A stretch of 64,000 nucleotides of DNA. Source: Enterobacter sp. JBIWA008 (GTDB lineage: Bacteria > Pseudomonadota > Gammaproteobacteria > Enterobacterales > Enterobacteriaceae). Within the stretch, counting starts at the first letter, position 1; each line of letters opens with the position of its first letter. The notes under the pieces are model-generated. The model was given only the letters and a program-made list of their open reading frames with translations. It searched no databases and was not told the origin of the DNA. The DNA is taken from positions 4,755,533-4,819,532 of the forward strand of contig NZ_CP074149.1 of the NCBI RefSeq assembly GCF_019968765.1, given 5' to 3'. This document shows positions 23,339-34,562 of this stretch, piece after piece. The position numbers were made by a program, and so were the translations under genes.

Positions 23339-24229
23339 TTACTGCTTGATGACCAGCTTCAGGTCAACCGGGTATTTGGCCTGAACTTTTTCGCCCTTCA
23401 GCACTTTGTCGGCAGTTTCAACGCCAGTGGCGCCAATCTGCTCAGGCAGCTGAGCAATGGTCGCAGCCAGTTTGCCATCGTTTACTGCTTTTTCACCATC
23501 CGGCGTGCCGTCAAATCCGACAACCATCACATCAGATTTACCTGCAGTCTGCAGGGCACGCAGCGCGCCGAGCGCCATTTCGTCGTTCTGTGCGAACACG
23601 GCCTGCACGTCAGGATGCGCGGTCAGCAGGTTCTGCATAACGTTCAGACCTTTAGTACGGTCGAAGTCTGCCGGCTGGCTGGCCAGTACGTTAAATTTGT
23701 GCGCTGCAACGGCCTGCTGGAAGCCTTCACCACGCTCACGCGCTGCGGAAGTCCCGGCGATGCCCTGCAGTTCGATAACTTTCGCGCCTTCACCTGCTTT
23801 CTTCGCGATGTAATCACCCGCGATTTTGCCGCCCAGCACGTTATCAGAAGCAATGTGGCTGACCACGTCGCCTTTAGAGGCCTGACGGTCCAGGGTGATT
23901 ACCGGGATCTTCGCCTGGTTTGCCATTTTAACGGCGTTGCCTACGGCGTCAGAATCGGTTGGGTTGATCAGCAGAATTTTGGTGCCACGAACGGTTAAGT
24001 CCTGAACGTTAGCCAGCTCTTTCGCCGGGTTGTTCTGAGAATCCAGCACCACCAGGTTGTAACCCAGTTTATCCGCTTCTTTCTGCGCACCGTCCTTCAG
24101 GGAGACGAAGAACGGGTTGTTCAGGGTAGAGACAACCAGCGCGATGGTGTCTTTTGCCATTGCGTTAGCACTTACGGTTGCGCTTAGCGCGACTGCAGAA
24201 ACCAGGGTAGCCAGTTTTTTCATGTTCAT
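23339..24229 (-). CDS. rbsB: Ribose periplasmic binding protein
   Basis: Binds D-ribose with high affinity and delivers it to RbsAC and to the chemoreceptor Trg. The 296-residue precursor has a signal peptide ending ...VSANAMA (cleavage after residue 25, mature N terminus KDTIALVV). The two-lobed type I binding fold shows [12 protein letters not shown] and [10 protein letters not shown]. The sequence is almost identical to E. coli RbsB, as expected for a high-abundance protein. It is followed by the hairpin at 23255. Confidence 0.98.
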   Translation of the reverse strand: MNMKKLATLVSAVALSATVSANAMAKDTIALVVSTLNNPFFVSLKDGAQKEADKLGYNLVVLDSQNNPAKELANVQDLTVRGTKILLINPTDSDAVGNAVKMANQAKIPVITLDRQASKGDVVSHIASDNVLGGKIAGDYIAKKAGEGAKVIELQGIAGTSAARERGEGFQQAVAAHKFNVLASQPADFDRTKGLNVMQNLLTAHPDVQAVFAQNDEMALGALRALQTAGKSDVMVVGFDGTPDGEKAVNDGKLAATIAQLPEQIGATGVETADKVLKGEKVQAKYPVDLKLVIKQ

Positions 24230-24256
24230 ATCTAAGATGTCCTGTAGTGTCGTCAG

Positions 24257-25222
24257 TTACTGTTTTTTGTTGTCTACCAGTACCGCCAGCAAAATCACCA
24301 CTGCCTTAACGATCATCTGGTAATAGGAGGAAACACCTAACAAATTCAAACCATTATTCAGGAAACCGAGAATCAGTGCGCCGATCAATGTCCCAACAAT
24401 GCGACCTTTACCGCCCGCAAGACTCGTACCGCCCAGAACCACTGCCGCAATAGCATCCAGCTCATATCCCGTACCCGCCGTCGGCTGCGCGGAAGAGAGG
24501 CGCGCCACCTCGATAATGCCTGCCAGTGACGCCAGAAGGCCGCACAGGGAGTAAACGATAATTTTGACTTTATTAACGCTGATACCAGACAGGCGCGTTG
24601 CCGCTTCGTTACCGCCCAGCGCATAGATATAACGGCCCAGACGGGTGTGGTGCAGCATGTACCACGCCGCCAGGAAGACGATAGCCATGATCCAGACCGG
24701 GGTCGGGACACCCAGAGGGCGACCAATACCGAACCAGCCAAACAGATCCGCGTTATCGGTGAAGCCGGTATTGACCGGGCTGCCGTTGGTGTAAACCATG
24801 GTCACACCGCGCAGCAGCAGCATCATCACCAGCGTGGCGATGAACGCCTGAACGCGGCCTTTTGCCACAATTACGCCGGTTACGGCACCAATCGCCGCGC
24901 CTGCTGCCAGAGCAGCGGCCACGGCCACCAGGGCGTTGACTTCAATCCCGACAATCGAAGCGGCGATCGCGCCGGTGAGCGCCAGCAGGGAACCGACGGA
25001 CAGATCGATACCTGAGGTCAAAATCACCAGCGTCATGCCGACCGCCATAATGGCGTTCACAGACGTCTGCTGCAGAATGTTGAACAGGTTATTAACGGTG
25101 AAAAAGTTCGGGCTCATGGTCGACACAATCGCGATCAGCACCAGCAGGGCAATCAGCGATTTTTGTTCCATCAGCCATGCCTTTGTGAAATAGCGGCGAC
25201 CAGAAACAGCCTGGGTAGTCAT
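24257..25222 (-). CDS. rbsC: Ribose ABC transporter permease
   Basis: Inner-membrane channel of the ribose importer. The 321 residues contain about ten hydrophobic segments, including LIALLVLIAIVSTM and AVVILLAVLV near the ends. It has the BPD-transp-2 signature (GIDLSVGSLLALTGAIAA, and GTSLAGGKGRIVGTLIGA near 270). It lies 4 bases downstream of rbsA and 27 bases upstream of rbsB, inside rbsDACBKR. Confidence 0.97.
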   Translation of the reverse strand: MTTQAVSGRRYFTKAWLMEQKSLIALLVLIAIVSTMSPNFFTVNNLFNILQQTSVNAIMAVGMTLVILTSGIDLSVGSLLALTGAIAASIVGIEVNALVAVAAALAAGAAIGAVTGVIVAKGRVQAFIATLVMMLLLRGVTMVYTNGSPVNTGFTDNADLFGWFGIGRPLGVPTPVWIMAIVFLAAWYMLHHTRLGRYIYALGGNEAATRLSGISVNKVKIIVYSLCGLLASLAGIIEVARLSSAQPTAGTGYELDAIAAVVLGGTSLAGGKGRIVGTLIGALILGFLNNGLNLLGVSSYYQMIVKAVVILLAVLVDNKKQ

Positions 25223-25226
25223 CTTC

Positions 25227-26732
25227 TTACTCCTGATTCACGCGATTAAGCTTGCCCACAGCGGCAGCCATCAGAACTTCCTGGGTGGCCTGCTCGCGAG
25301 TGAATTCACCGCCGAGATGCCCTTCATGCATGACGATAATGCGATCGCTCATGCCTAATACTTCTGGCATCTCGGAAGAGACCAGAATGATGCTTAGCCC
25401 GTCGGCCTTAAACTGGTTAATCAGCTGATAGATCTCTTTCTTCGCGCCCACGTCTACGCCGCGGGTTGGCTCGTCGAGGATCAGCACTTTCGGGCGCGTC
25501 ATCAGCCCGCGCGCAATGGCCACTTTCTGCTGATTACCGCCGGACAACAGGCCAATCGCCTGCTCCATCGACGGGGTTTTGACGTTAAAGAGACGGATAA
25601 AATCGCTGACCGCCTGCTGCTCATCTTTATGCTTCAGGCTACCGCCGCTATGGCTGAAATAGCGCAGCGCGGTCAGGGACATGTTCTCTTTTACCGACAT
25701 CCCCAGCACCAGGCCATCGCGTTTGCGGTCTTCGGAGATATAGACGATACCGTTCGCCAGACCATCCTGCGGAGAGCGGGTGACCACTTCATGACCATCA
25801 AGGGTGACATAACCGCTGGTGCGCGGCAGTGCGCCGTACAACACTTTCATCAGCTCGGTACGTCCGGCACCCATCAGGCCCGCCACGCCCAGGATCTCGC
25901 CCTGACGCAGGGTAAAGGTCACGTCGTTCACACCCGGACCGCAGAGGTTATCCACCTTCAGGCGGATCTCACCCGGCGCTTTATCCAGATGCGGATACTG
26001 ATCTTCGAGCTTACGTCCCACCATCATTTCGATGAGCGTATCTTCGGTCAGCGTGGCGACTTCGCGCTCGGCAATAAACTGCCCGTCGCGGAAGACGGTG
26101 ACGTCATCGCAGATTTCGAAGATCTCTTTCATGCGGTGAGAGATATAGACAATCCCGCGCCCCTGCGATTTCAGCTCGCGGATCACGCGGAACAGGGATT
26201 CGGTTTCGGTATCGGTCAGGGCGTCGGTCGGTTCATCCATAATGATGACCTTAGACTCAAAGCTCAGCACCTTGGCGATTTCCACCATCTGCTGATCGCC
26301 AATGGACAGATCGCCTACCAGGCGGTCGCTCTTAAAGCGCAGGTTCAGCTTCGCCAGCAGCTTGTCCGCTTCGGCATACATGGTTTTCCAGTCGATTTTG
26401 CCGAACCGGTTAACAAACTCGCGGCCGAGGAAAATGTTTTCCGCAATGGTGAGCTGAGGGATGAGGTTCAGCTCCTGGTGAATAATACCTATACCCGCTT
26501 CCTGAGAGGATTTCGGACCATTGAAGGTGGTCTCTTTACCCAGCCAGACGAGTGAACCGGCATCGCGTTGATAGATACCGGTCAGCACTTTCATCATGGT
26601 GGATTTGCCGGCACCGTTTTCACCCACCAGCGCCATCACGCGCCCGGGGTAGACGTTCAGCGCCGCGCCGGAGAGGGCTTTTACGCCCGGGAACGACTTA
26701 TCGATCCCTTTGAGTTGCAGTAATGCGTCCAT
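25227..26732 (-). CDS. rbsA: Ribose ABC transporter ATP-binding protein
   Basis: Energises ribose uptake. The 501-residue protein has two fused ABC domains. The first has Walker A GENGAGKS at 37-44 and Walker B IIMDEPTD. The second has a degenerate Walker A (GLMGAGRTE) but an intact signature LLSGGNQQK and [10 protein letters not shown]. One catalytically impaired site is normal for RbsA. The ATG at 26732 ([14 protein letters not shown]) gives the family length; a 15-codon extension into the rbsD gap is unsupported. It is 7 bases after rbsD. Confidence 0.97.
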   Translation of the reverse strand: MDALLQLKGIDKSFPGVKALSGAALNVYPGRVMALVGENGAGKSTMMKVLTGIYQRDAGSLVWLGKETTFNGPKSSQEAGIGIIHQELNLIPQLTIAENIFLGREFVNRFGKIDWKTMYAEADKLLAKLNLRFKSDRLVGDLSIGDQQMVEIAKVLSFESKVIIMDEPTDALTDTETESLFRVIRELKSQGRGIVYISHRMKEIFEICDDVTVFRDGQFIAEREVATLTEDTLIEMMVGRKLEDQYPHLDKAPGEIRLKVDNLCGPGVNDVTFTLRQGEILGVAGLMGAGRTELMKVLYGALPRTSGYVTLDGHEVVTRSPQDGLANGIVYISEDRKRDGLVLGMSVKENMSLTALRYFSHSGGSLKHKDEQQAVSDFIRLFNVKTPSMEQAIGLLSGGNQQKVAIARGLMTRPKVLILDEPTRGVDVGAKKEIYQLINQFKADGLSIILVSSEMPEVLGMSDRIIVMHEGHLGGEFTREQATQEVLMAAAVGKLNRVNQE

Positions 26733-26739
26733 GATGGCC

Positions 26740-27159
26740 TCAGAAGGTGACGCCAGCACAGAGAATAATATTCGCATACGGGGAGCACTCCCCGCTGCGA
26801 ATCACCGCCTGACTTTCTGCGGTTTGTTGTTTGAACTGTTCGTGCGTCGTGTAACGAATTTCTATGGTGTTTCCCTGGTGTTGTTGCAGTTGCTCAATGT
26901 GGTTGAGCAACGTTTCGTGGAGTTGCGGATTATGTTGTTTGATTTCCGCCGCGAGAATGGCTGCCTCAACCTGCATCTCCGCCGTCACGACTTCCAGTAC
27001 CTGCATAAACGAGGGCACGCCCTGCGTTAACGCCATATCGATACGGGTTGTGCTGCGCGGAACCGGTAAGCCTGCATCGCAAACCACCAGCGTATCGGTA
27101 TGCCCAAGACGGGAAATAACCGATGAGATTTCTGAGTTGAGAACCGTACCTTTCTTCAT
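26740..27159 (-). CDS. rbsD: D-ribose pyranase
   Basis: Interconverts the pyranose and furanose forms of ribose so that RbsK receives its substrate. The 139-residue protein has catalytic His20 (SRLGHTD) and the conserved C-terminal [17 protein letters not shown]. It is the first gene of the ribose operon. The RbsR palindrome lies 14 bases before its start codon. Confidence 0.97.
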   Translation of the reverse strand: MKKGTVLNSEISSVISRLGHTDTLVVCDAGLPVPRSTTRIDMALTQGVPSFMQVLEVVTAEMQVEAAILAAEIKQHNPQLHETLLNHIEQLQQHQGNTIEIRYTTHEQFKQQTAESQAVIRSGECSPYANIILCAGVTF

Positions 27160-27172
27160 TTTCTTGCTCCAC

Positions 27173-27190
27173 TAGCGAAACGTTTCGCTA
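27173..27190. promoter_or_regulatory. RbsR operator at the rbsD promoter
   Basis: An 18-bp perfect palindrome, TAGCGAAACGTTTCGCTA, is typical of LacI-family operators with a central CG and matches the RbsR target. It would overlap the transcription start predicted from the -10-like TACACT on the minus strand (27196-27201), so bound RbsR should block initiation. Confidence 0.88.
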
Positions 27191-27195
27191 AAAAT

Positions 27196-27267
27196 AGTGT
27201 AGACGCAAGAGTGTTCAGAAAACCATCATGACGTAACGGAATTGTGATCGACGTCGAAACGTTTCGC
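27196..27267 (-). promoter_or_regulatory. rbs promoter with CRP-like site and second RbsR-like palindrome
   Basis: The minus strand has a -10-like TACACT (27196-27201) without a good -35, as expected for a CRP-dependent promoter. A CRP-like site with one perfect half (TGTGA at 27243-27247) and a weak partner centres at 27250.5. That is about -61.5 from a start near 27189, a class I position. It overlaps a second palindrome, CGAAACGTTTCG (27255-27266), the RbsR core. The start point is inferred, not seen. Confidence 0.55.
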
Positions 27268-27294
27268 TAAGTGAAATGGAGTGGAGGTAAATGC

Positions 27295-27324
27295 AAAACG
27301 GTAACCCCAAGGTTACCGTTTTTT
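27295..27324. terminator. Terminator between kup and the rbs promoter
   Basis: Inverted repeat AAAACGGTAACC/GGTTACCGTTTT with a CCAA loop. On the minus strand it ends kup transcripts with four T residues; the plus side has six. It insulates the ribose promoter from kup. Confidence 0.8.
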
Positions 27325-27333
27325 ATGTTTGCG

Positions 27334-27363
27334 CCCTCTCCCTGTGGGAGAGGGTCGGGGTGA
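27334..27363. repeat. Dispersed palindromic repeat, copy A
   Basis: CCCTCTCCC, TGT, GGGAGAGGG and then TCGGGGTGA, 23 bases after the kup stop. The same module occurs at 53617-53660 and 55848-55880, each time just outside a gene end. It is distinct from the REP family here. Confidence 0.85.
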
Positions 27364-27385
27364 AAGCATCAGACCACACAAAGAC

Positions 27386-29254
27386 TTAAATCTCGACCTG
27401 TGTCCCCAGCTCAATCACGCGGTTAGGTGGGATCTCAAACTGGTCAGGCGCGCGCAGAGCGTTACGCTGCAGGATAAGGTACAGCTTGCCGCGCAGGCGC
27501 AGATACCATGGGCGCTTGCCGATAATCAGCGACTCGTGGGACATAAAGAATGACGTCTCCATCATCCGGCAGCTCAGCCCTTCCAGGCCGCAGCGGTGGA
27601 ACACCTCTTCCACGTTTGGCGTTTCACGCCAGCCGTAGCTAGCCACCACGCGCCAGAATGTCGGCGACAGCTGCTCGATTTGTACGCGACGTACGTTGTG
27701 AACATACGGCGCATCTTCGGTGCGTAGCGTCAGCAGAATGACGCGCTCATGCAGGACCTTGTTGTGTTTGAGGTTATGCATCAGCGCAAACGGGATCACG
27801 TTCAGGGCACGAGACATATACACCGCGGTGCCGGGCACGCGAACCGGCGGTGATTTCTCCAGAGAAGCTATCATCGCCTCGAGAGAATTACCGTGCTCAT
27901 GCATGCGGCGCAGCAGGCGGAAACGCTCGCTTTTCCATGTGGTCATGACGATAAACATCACCAGACCCAGCGTCAGCGGCAGCCAGCCCCCGGAGACAAT
28001 CTTGTCGAGGTTCGCTGAGAACAGCGGCACGTCGATACACAGGAAGCCCACCAGAATCAATGCCACGAGGAATTTATTCCAGTGCCAGTTTCGGTACGCC
28101 ACCGTGGTGGAGAGAAGCGATGTCAGCACCATCGTACCGGTTACCGCAATGCCGTAAGCCGCCGCCAGGTTGCTGGAGTGCTCGAAGCTGACGATAACAA
28201 TGACAACAGCGAAATAGAGTAACCAGTTAATGAACGGGATGTAGATCTGGCCCGACTCCATCTCTGAGGTATGGATGATGCGCATCGGTGAGAGGTAACC
28301 CAGACGCACGGCCTGGCGCGTCAGAGAAAACACGCCTGAAATCACAGCCTGGGAGGCAATAACTGTCGCCAGCGTTGCCAGAATCAGCATCGGTACCAGC
28401 GCCCAGTCAGGTGCCAGCAGGAAGAACGGGTTCTTGATCGCTTCCGGGTTTTTAAGCAGCAGCGCACCCTGACCGAAGTAGTTCAGCACCAGTGACGGGA
28501 GCACCACAATAAACCATGCCACGCGGATAGGCAGTTTCCCGAAGTGCCCCATGTCAGCATACAGCGCTTCAACCCCGGTGATGGAGAGCACGACGGCTCC
28601 GAGCGCCACGAAGGAAACCACTTTGTATTCCAGGAAGAAATGCACCGCCCAGTATGGGTTCAGCGCGTGCAGCACTTCCGGGTTCGCGATAATGCTGCGC
28701 AAACCAAGCGCCGCGAGGATCAGGAACCATGCCAGCATAATCGGTGCAAACAGTTTGCCCACCAGCCCAGTGCCGTGCTTCTGGATCGCAAACAGCAGCG
28801 TCAACACGATTATCGCCAGCGGGACCACCCACGTATCAAGCTGCGGCGCGATAATCTCCAGCCCCTCTATCGCCGAGAGGACCGAAATCGCGGGCGTGAT
28901 AACCACCTCGCCATAGAAGAAACTGCCGCCAATCAGGCCGATAATGACCAGCACTGAGGTCATTCTGGCCGAGGTATTGCGCCCGGCAAGGGACATCAGG
29001 GTCAGGATCCCACCTTCCCCTGCGTTATCTGCACGCATAACGAAGGAGAGATATTTAACAGAAACCACCAGGATCAGCAGCCAGAAAATGAGGGACAGGA
29101 AGCCAAACACGGCATCGCGTTCAACACCAAAGCCAAACTGGCCGGACAGACATTCACGAAGCGTATAAAGCGGGCTGGTGCCGATATCACCGTAGACAAC
29201 CCCGATCGCCGCAAGCGTTATTGCGGGTAATGATTGCTTATTATCAGTGCTCAT
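27386..29254 (-). CDS. kup: Low-affinity potassium uptake protein Kup (TrkD)
   Basis: A constitutive K+:H+ symporter that also takes up caesium. The 622 residues equal the E. coli length. About twelve membrane helices occupy the first 440 residues, starting [21 protein letters not shown], whose [10 protein letters not shown] is the family signature. A roughly 180-residue hydrophilic C-terminal domain follows. It stands alone between the ribose operon and the divergent ravA. The 222-base gap 29255-29476 holds both promoters; I see no sharp regulatory site there. Confidence 0.97.
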   Translation of the reverse strand: MSTDNKQSLPAITLAAIGVVYGDIGTSPLYTLRECLSGQFGFGVERDAVFGFLSLIFWLLILVVSVKYLSFVMRADNAGEGGILTLMSLAGRNTSARMTSVLVIIGLIGGSFFYGEVVITPAISVLSAIEGLEIIAPQLDTWVVPLAIIVLTLLFAIQKHGTGLVGKLFAPIMLAWFLILAALGLRSIIANPEVLHALNPYWAVHFFLEYKVVSFVALGAVVLSITGVEALYADMGHFGKLPIRVAWFIVVLPSLVLNYFGQGALLLKNPEAIKNPFFLLAPDWALVPMLILATLATVIASQAVISGVFSLTRQAVRLGYLSPMRIIHTSEMESGQIYIPFINWLLYFAVVIVIVSFEHSSNLAAAYGIAVTGTMVLTSLLSTTVAYRNWHWNKFLVALILVGFLCIDVPLFSANLDKIVSGGWLPLTLGLVMFIVMTTWKSERFRLLRRMHEHGNSLEAMIASLEKSPPVRVPGTAVYMSRALNVIPFALMHNLKHNKVLHERVILLTLRTEDAPYVHNVRRVQIEQLSPTFWRVVASYGWRETPNVEEVFHRCGLEGLSCRMMETSFFMSHESLIIGKRPWYLRLRGKLYLILQRNALRAPDQFEIPPNRVIELGTQVEI

Positions 29255-29476
29255 AGACTAGTCTTTTCGTTTAAATAACAAATGTGTTCCTGGTCCCTTG
29301 GCCCACAAAAAGCGCACAGTATGCACGATTCATTGCAAAATCGTACCCCTAAATGCAACCGCATTAATGTAGCGCAAAGAAAATTGCGCCGCACTTCAGT
29401 CTATTACCAGCCCTGACTGAAACGTCTATACTCGCTTCAATTGGCCGCCACGACGGCGAAAGGATGCAAAACTATT

Positions 29477-30973
29477 ATGGCTCACTCACATTTATTAGCA
29501 GAAAGAATTTCCCGCCTTAGCAGCGCGCTGGAGAAAGGCCTTTTCGAGCGTAGCCACGCCATTCGCCTCTGTTTACTGGCGGCGTTGAGCGGTGAGAGCG
29601 TGTTTTTGCTGGGACCGCCGGGCATTGCCAAAAGCCTGATTGCCCGCAGGCTAAAATTTGCTTTTCAGAACGCCCGCGCTTTCGAATATCTCATGACCCG
29701 ATTTTCCACCCCAGAAGAAGTTTTTGGCCCGCTTTCCATTCAGGCATTGAAAGATGAGGGGCGCTATCAGCGTCTGACAGAAGGGTATCTTCCGGAAGCT
29801 GAGATTGTTTTTCTCGATGAGATCTGGAAAGCCGGCCCGGCTATTCTGAACACTCTGCTCACGGCGATAAACGAACGTCGGTTCCGTAACGGCGCCAGTG
29901 AAGAGAAAATCCCGATGCGCCTGCTGGTGGCCGCCTCTAACGAACTGCCTGAAGCCGACAGCAGTCTGGAAGCGCTGTATGACCGTATGCTGATCCGCCT
30001 GTGGCTGGACAAAGTGCAGGATAAATCCAACTTCCGCTCCATGCTGGTCAGCCAACAGGATGAAAGTGAAAATCCGGTATCCGCTTCGCTGCAGGTAACG
30101 GATGAGGAGTATCACCAGTGGCAGGAGGATATCGGCAAAATCAAACTGCCAGACGCCGTCTTCGAGCTGATCTATCTGCTGCGTCAGCAGCTCGATCTCC
30201 TCCCTTCTGCACCCTATGTATCCGATCGCCGGTGGAAAAAAGCGATCCGCCTGCTGCAGGCCAGCGCCCTGTTCAGCGGGCGTGATGCCGTTGCGCCAAT
30301 CGATTTGATCCTGCTGAAAGACTGCCTCTGGCACGATGCAGAAGGCATGAACCTGATGCAGCAGCAGCTTGACGTTTTGATGACCGGACACGCCTGGGGG
30401 CAGCAGGCGATGCTCAACCAGCTGGGGGCGATAGCCCAGCGACGCATTCAGCTCCAGCAGCAGCAAAGTGATAAAACCGCGCTGAAAGTGAATCGCCTGG
30501 GCGGCATGTTCGCCCGCAAACCGCACTACGAGCTTCCCGCGGATCTGACCGGCGCAACGCTAACGTTGCTGCTCCAGCAGCCACTTAAACTGCATGACAT
30601 GCAGGTGGTGCATATTACGATTGAGCGCGAGGCGCTGGCGCAGTGGCTGGATAAGGGCGGAGAGATCCGTGGAAAACTCAACGGCATTGGTTTCGCGCAG
30701 CCGCTGAATATGGAAGTGGACAGTAGCCAGCATCTGGTGATCCGCGACGTCAGCCTCCAGGGATCGCGTCTGGCTCTGCCGGGAACCGCCTCTGACAGCG
30801 TCCCCGAAGAGATTAAGCAGCAGCTGGAAGCGCTGGATACCGAATGGCACCAGCAGCACACCCGCTTTAGCGAGCAGCAAAAATGCCTCTTTATTCATAG
30901 CGACTGGTTAGGTCGCATCGAAGCCAGCCTGCAGGACGTCAGCGCGCAGATCAAACAGGCGCGTCAATGCTAA
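29477..30973 (+). CDS. ravA: MoxR-type AAA+ ATPase RavA
   Basis: Regulatory ATPase that forms hexamers, binds the lysine decarboxylase LdcI and works with ViaA on respiratory enzymes and aminoglycoside sensitivity. The 498 residues have Walker A GPPGIAKS at 46-53, Walker [10 protein letters not shown] near 112, sensor 1 VAASNELPE and a C-terminal LARA-type beta domain that binds LdcI. The ATG 29477 ([10 protein letters not shown]) matches the family; an upstream in-frame TTG at 29441 does not. It overlaps viaA by 7 bases. Confidence 0.96.
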   Translation: MAHSHLLAERISRLSSALEKGLFERSHAIRLCLLAALSGESVFLLGPPGIAKSLIARRLKFAFQNARAFEYLMTRFSTPEEVFGPLSIQALKDEGRYQRLTEGYLPEAEIVFLDEIWKAGPAILNTLLTAINERRFRNGASEEKIPMRLLVAASNELPEADSSLEALYDRMLIRLWLDKVQDKSNFRSMLVSQQDESENPVSASLQVTDEEYHQWQEDIGKIKLPDAVFELIYLLRQQLDLLPSAPYVSDRRWKKAIRLLQASALFSGRDAVAPIDLILLKDCLWHDAEGMNLMQQQLDVLMTGHAWGQQAMLNQLGAIAQRRIQLQQQQSDKTALKVNRLGGMFARKPHYELPADLTGATLTLLLQQPLKLHDMQVVHITIEREALAQWLDKGGEIRGKLNGIGFAQPLNMEVDSSQHLVIRDVSLQGSRLALPGTASDSVPEEIKQQLEALDTEWHQQHTRFSEQQKCLFIHSDWLGRIEASLQDVSAQIKQARQC

Positions 30974-32418
30974 CTCTGGATACGCTTAACGTCATGCTGG
31001 CCGTCAGCGAGGAGGGGTTGATCGAAGAAGTGGTCATTACGCTTCTGGCGTCGCCGCAGCTGGCGGCGTTTTTTGAAAAATTTCCGAAGCTTAAAAAGGC
31101 GATGACGGACGATCTTCCGCGCTGGCGGGAAAATTTGCGTCTGCGGTTCAGAGAGACCGAAGTTCCGCCTGAATTAACGGAAGAAGTAGCCTGCTATCAG
31201 CGGTGCCAGCGGCTCTCTACGTCGCAGTTTATCGTCCAGCTCCCGCAAACTCTGACGTTGCTCGATAACGTCCACTCTCCGTTTGCCAGCCAGGCCCGGG
31301 CGCTGGTCACGGATAACGCAACCTTTACACCCGCACTACAAACCCTCTTCTTACAGCGCTGGCGCCTCAGCCTGGTGGTTCAGGCCACAACGCTGAACCA
31401 GCAGCTGCTGGACGAAGAGCGTGAACAGCTGCTCAGCGAAGTTCAGGAACGGATGACGCTGAGCGGCCAGCTTGAACAGGTGCTGGTGGAGAATGAAAAC
31501 GCCGCAGGGCGTCTCTGGGACATGAGCGCCGGCCAGCTTCGGCGCGGGGATTATCAGCTGATCGTCAAGTACGGCGATTTTCTGGCGCAGCAGCCCGAGC
31601 TGATGAAGCTTGCAGAACAGCTGGGACGCTCAAGGGAGGCGAAGTCGGTTCCAAAGAAAGACGCCCCAATGGAAACCTTCCGCACCCTGGTGCGCGAACC
31701 AGCTACCGTGCCGGAGCAGGTCGACGGGCTCCAGCAGAGCGATGACATTTTACGCCTGCTGCCCACGGAGCTGAGCACGCTGGGGATGACCGAGCTGGAG
31801 TATGAGTTTTATCGTCGGCTGGTTGAAAAACAGCTTCTCACCTACCGACTGCACGGCGAAGCCTGGCGCGAGAAAGTCAGCCAACGGCCGGTCGTCCATC
31901 AGGATTTTGATGAACAGCCGCGCGGGCCATTCATTGTTTGCGTGGATACGTCCGGTTCGATGGGCGGGTTTAACGAGCAGTGCGCGAAGGCGTTCTGTCT
32001 GGCACTGATGCGCGTGGCGCTGGCCGATCGCCGTCGCTGCTTTATCATGCTCTTCTCCAGCGAGGTGGTGGGCTATGAGCTGACGAACCAGCAGGGTATC
32101 GAGCAGGCAATCCGCTTCCTGAGCCAGCGCTTTCGCGGCGGCACGGATCTGGCCAGCTGCTTTCGCAGCATTGTGGAGCGTATGCAGGGAGGCGACTGGT
32201 ACGACGCTGACGCGGTGGTAATTTCCGATTTTATTGCTCAGCGGCTGCCGGATGACGTGGTAAATAAAGTGAAGGAACTACAGCGGGTGCATCAGCATCG
32301 TTTTCATGCGGTGGCGATGTCAGCCCATGGAAAACCCGGCATCATGCGCATCTTCGATCATATCTGGCGCTTTGATACCGGGTTACGTAGCCGCCTGCTC
32401 AGACGCTGGCAGCGTTAA
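30967..32418 (+). CDS. viaA: RavA partner with VWA domain, ViaA
   Basis: Stimulates RavA ATPase and links it to fumarate reductase and the Nuo complex. The 483-residue protein has a helical N-terminal half and a C-terminal von Willebrand factor A domain. The MIDAS motif DTSGSMGG begins at about residue 326, with the later GGTDL and DAVVISDF supplying the other metal contacts. The start overlaps the ravA end (ATGCTAA). The stop TAA abuts the stop of the opposing asnA gene with no base between. Confidence 0.95.
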   Translation: MLTLDTLNVMLAVSEEGLIEEVVITLLASPQLAAFFEKFPKLKKAMTDDLPRWRENLRLRFRETEVPPELTEEVACYQRCQRLSTSQFIVQLPQTLTLLDNVHSPFASQARALVTDNATFTPALQTLFLQRWRLSLVVQATTLNQQLLDEEREQLLSEVQERMTLSGQLEQVLVENENAAGRLWDMSAGQLRRGDYQLIVKYGDFLAQQPELMKLAEQLGRSREAKSVPKKDAPMETFRTLVREPATVPEQVDGLQQSDDILRLLPTELSTLGMTELEYEFYRRLVEKQLLTYRLHGEAWREKVSQRPVVHQDFDEQPRGPFIVCVDTSGSMGGFNEQCAKAFCLALMRVALADRRRCFIMLFSSEVVGYELTNQQGIEQAIRFLSQRFRGGTDLASCFRSIVERMQGGDWYDADAVVISDFIAQRLPDDVVNKVKELQRVHQHRFHAVAMSAHGKPGIMRIFDHIWRFDTGLRSRLLRRWQR

Positions 32419-33411
32419 TTAAAGAAGAGAACCGACGCTTTCGCGTACCTGCTGCGGCCAGACGCCACACTGAACCTGACCGATATGGGGTAATTGCAGC
32501 AGCAGCATGGTCAGACGGGACTGGCCAATACCGCCGCCGATCGTCTGAGGCATTTCACCGCGCAGCAGCGCCTGGTGCCACTCGAGTTTGAGACGATCTT
32601 CATCACCGGTGACCGCCAGCTGGCGCTTCAGCGCGTCAGCATCCACACGGATCCCCATAGAAGAGAGCTCGAATGCGTCTTCCAGTACCGGGTTCCACAC
32701 CAGAATATCGCCGTTCAGCCCGGCAAACTCGCTCTCACCCGCAGTGCTCCAGTCATCATAATCCGGCGCGCGAACGTCGTGGCGTTTGCCATCAGACAGC
32801 TTGCCGCCGATCCCAATCAGAAATACCGCGCCCAGCTCTTTGGCGATCGCACGCTCGCGGCCTTTGGCATCCAGACCCGGGAAGCGGCTCAGCAATTCCT
32901 GGCTGTGCACAAAGTGGATCGTATCCGGCAGGAACGGTGCCAGACCAAACTCTTTGCTTACGGCCGCTTCGGTCGCTTTGATCCCGGCGTAGATCGCCTC
33001 AACGGTAGATTTCAGCGTACCGACGTGGCGCTCGCCGTCACCCATAACGCGCTCCCAGTCCCACTGGTCAACATAGACAGAGTGAATTGGGGTGAGGCGA
33101 TCTTCATCGGGGCGAAGGGCTTTCATGTGCGTGTAGAGCCCTTCGCCCGCGCTGAAGTCGTGTTGCCCCAGGGTTTGGCGCTTCCACTTCGCCAGTGAAT
33201 GAACCACTTCGAACTGGGCGTCTGGCAGTGTTTTCACTTTAACCTGTACCGCTTTTTCGCATCCAGAGAGGTTATCCTGGGTCCCGTCACCCACGCGGCT
33301 CAGAATCGGCGCCTGAACTTCAATAAGGCCAAGCTTCTCTTCCAGCTGGCGGGAAAAATGGGATTTAACGAAACTGATCTGGCGTTGTTTTGCGATGTAA
33401 GCGGTTTTCAT
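32419..33411 (-). CDS. asnA: Aspartate-ammonia ligase (asparagine synthetase A)
   Basis: Makes asparagine from aspartate, ammonia and ATP. The 330 residues match E. coli. The class II tRNA-synthetase-like fold shows [12 protein letters not shown], the motif-2 region [11 protein letters not shown] and a C-terminal [14 protein letters not shown] that carries the ATP-binding arginine. It is divergent from its activator asnC, with a 151-base gap, and abuts viaA tail to tail. Confidence 0.97.
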   Translation of the reverse strand: MKTAYIAKQRQISFVKSHFSRQLEEKLGLIEVQAPILSRVGDGTQDNLSGCEKAVQVKVKTLPDAQFEVVHSLAKWKRQTLGQHDFSAGEGLYTHMKALRPDEDRLTPIHSVYVDQWDWERVMGDGERHVGTLKSTVEAIYAGIKATEAAVSKEFGLAPFLPDTIHFVHSQELLSRFPGLDAKGRERAIAKELGAVFLIGIGGKLSDGKRHDVRAPDYDDWSTAGESEFAGLNGDILVWNPVLEDAFELSSMGIRVDADALKRQLAVTGDEDRLKLEWHQALLRGEMPQTIGGGIGQSRLTMLLLQLPHIGQVQCGVWPQQVRESVGSLL

Positions 33412-33501
33412 TATTTATACTCCTGCGTCCTGTTGATATTGATTAAGCAACAGAAATGGCATCACATTCAATAACCCATCAACAAAAAGCCACCTTCACT
33501 T

Positions 33502-33529
33502 TTGATTCGATAAAATTAAACGCTAGAAT
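33502..33529 (+). promoter_or_regulatory. Probable asnC promoter
   Basis: TTGATT (33502-33507), a 16-base spacer and TAGAAT (33524-33529), 33 bases before the asnC start. AsnC represses its own gene and activates asnA from this gap, but I could not pick out its binding site. Confidence 0.6.
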
Positions 33530-33562
33530 AGAGTGATTCATTAATCTTCATAAGAAAAAGCT

Positions 33563-34021
33563 ATGGAAAATTATCAGATCGATAATCTCGACCGCGGCAT
33601 TCTGGAGGCCTTAATGGCCAATGCCCGTACCGCCTACGCCGAACTGGCAAAACAGTTTGGCGTCAGCCCGGGAACCATTCACGTTCGCGTAGAGAAGATG
33701 AAGCAGGCGGGGATCATTACCGGCGCACGCATTGACGTCAGTCCTAAACATCTGGGTTACGACGTCTGCTGCTTCATCGGCATCATTCTTAAAAGTGCCA
33801 AAGACTACCCTTCCGCCCTGGCGAAGCTGAACGCGCTGGATGAAGTCACCGAGGCGTATTACACCACCGGGCATTACAGCATCTTTATTAAAGTCATGTG
33901 CCGATCCATCGACGCCCTCCAGCAGGTACTTATCAACAAGATCCAAACAATCGATGAAATTCAGTCCACCGAGACATTGATCTCCCTGCAAAACCCGATC
34001 ATGCGTACCATTCGCCCGTGA
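33563..34021 (+). CDS. asnC: Asparagine-responsive regulator AsnC (Lrp/AsnC family)
   Basis: Activates asnA when asparagine is scarce and represses itself. The 152-residue protein has an N-terminal helix-turn-helix (AYAELAKQFGVSPGTIHVRVEKM, about 20-42) and a C-terminal RAM domain (residues 65-150) that binds asparagine and oligomerises. Transcription reads on toward mioC and oriC, which in E. coli influences the origin. Confidence 0.97.
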   Translation: MENYQIDNLDRGILEALMANARTAYAELAKQFGVSPGTIHVRVEKMKQAGIITGARIDVSPKHLGYDVCCFIGIILKSAKDYPSALAKLNALDEVTEAYYTTGHYSIFIKVMCRSIDALQQVLINKIQTIDEIQSTETLISLQNPIMRTIRP

Positions 34022-34042
34022 TCGGGCAAATTCATTCCCACA

Positions 34043-34051
34043 TTTTCCACA
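34043..34051. promoter_or_regulatory. DnaA box in the mioC promoter
   Basis: TTTTCCACA fits the consensus TTWTNCACA and lies 61 bases before mioC. In E. coli a DnaA box at this promoter lets DnaA repress mioC transcription, which otherwise crosses oriC. Confidence 0.6.
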
Positions 34052-34111
34052 GGTAGATCCCAGCTCGTTCACAGCGTACAATGGCCGTCTCTTTATCTGG
34101 ACGAGCGATCA

Positions 34112-34561
34112 ATGGCGGACATTACCCTTATCAGCGGCAGCACCCTTGGTGGTGCGGAATACGTAGCGGAACATCTGGCTGAAAAGCTGGAAGAGGCAGG
34201 CTTTTCCACGGAAACTCTGCACGGCCCGTTGCTGGAAGATCTCCCGACTGACGGGGTCTGGCTGCTGATCACCTCCACGCACGGCGCGGGCGATCTGCCG
34301 GATAACCTGCAACCTTTATATGACGAACTGCTGGAACAGCAGCCCGACCTGTCAAACGTCCGTTTTGGCGCAGTCGGGATCGGCAGTCGTGAATATGACA
34401 CCTTTTGCGGGGCAATAGAGAAAGTCGAAGCCGCTGTTAACTCCTGCGGAGCAAAACAGTTGGGCGAAACACTCAAGATCAACGTCCTCGATCATGACAT
34501 TCCGGAGGATCCAGCCGAGATCTGGCTCGCGGAATGGAAAAATTTACTCAAAAACGATTAA
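34112..34561 (+). CDS. mioC: Flavodoxin-like protein MioC
   Basis: A 149-residue FMN-binding protein of the short-chain flavodoxin type. In vitro it supports biotin synthase in E. coli. The phosphate-binding loop SGSTLGGAEYVAE is at residues 8-20, followed by TSTHGAGDLPDN (about 54-65) and a YDTFCGA loop for the flavin ring. It lies immediately left of oriC, and its transcripts enter the origin. Confidence 0.95.
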   Translation: MADITLISGSTLGGAEYVAEHLAEKLEEAGFSTETLHGPLLEDLPTDGVWLLITSTHGAGDLPDNLQPLYDELLEQQPDLSNVRFGAVGIGSREYDTFCGAIEKVEAAVNSCGAKQLGETLKINVLDHDIPEDPAEIWLAEWKNLLKND

Positions 34562-34562
34562 A

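Noticed and set aside
27386..29254. A cyclic-di-AMP riboswitch or other leader element for kup
   Set aside because: Enterobacteria do not use the ydaO riboswitch, and I see no conserved fold in 29255-29440.
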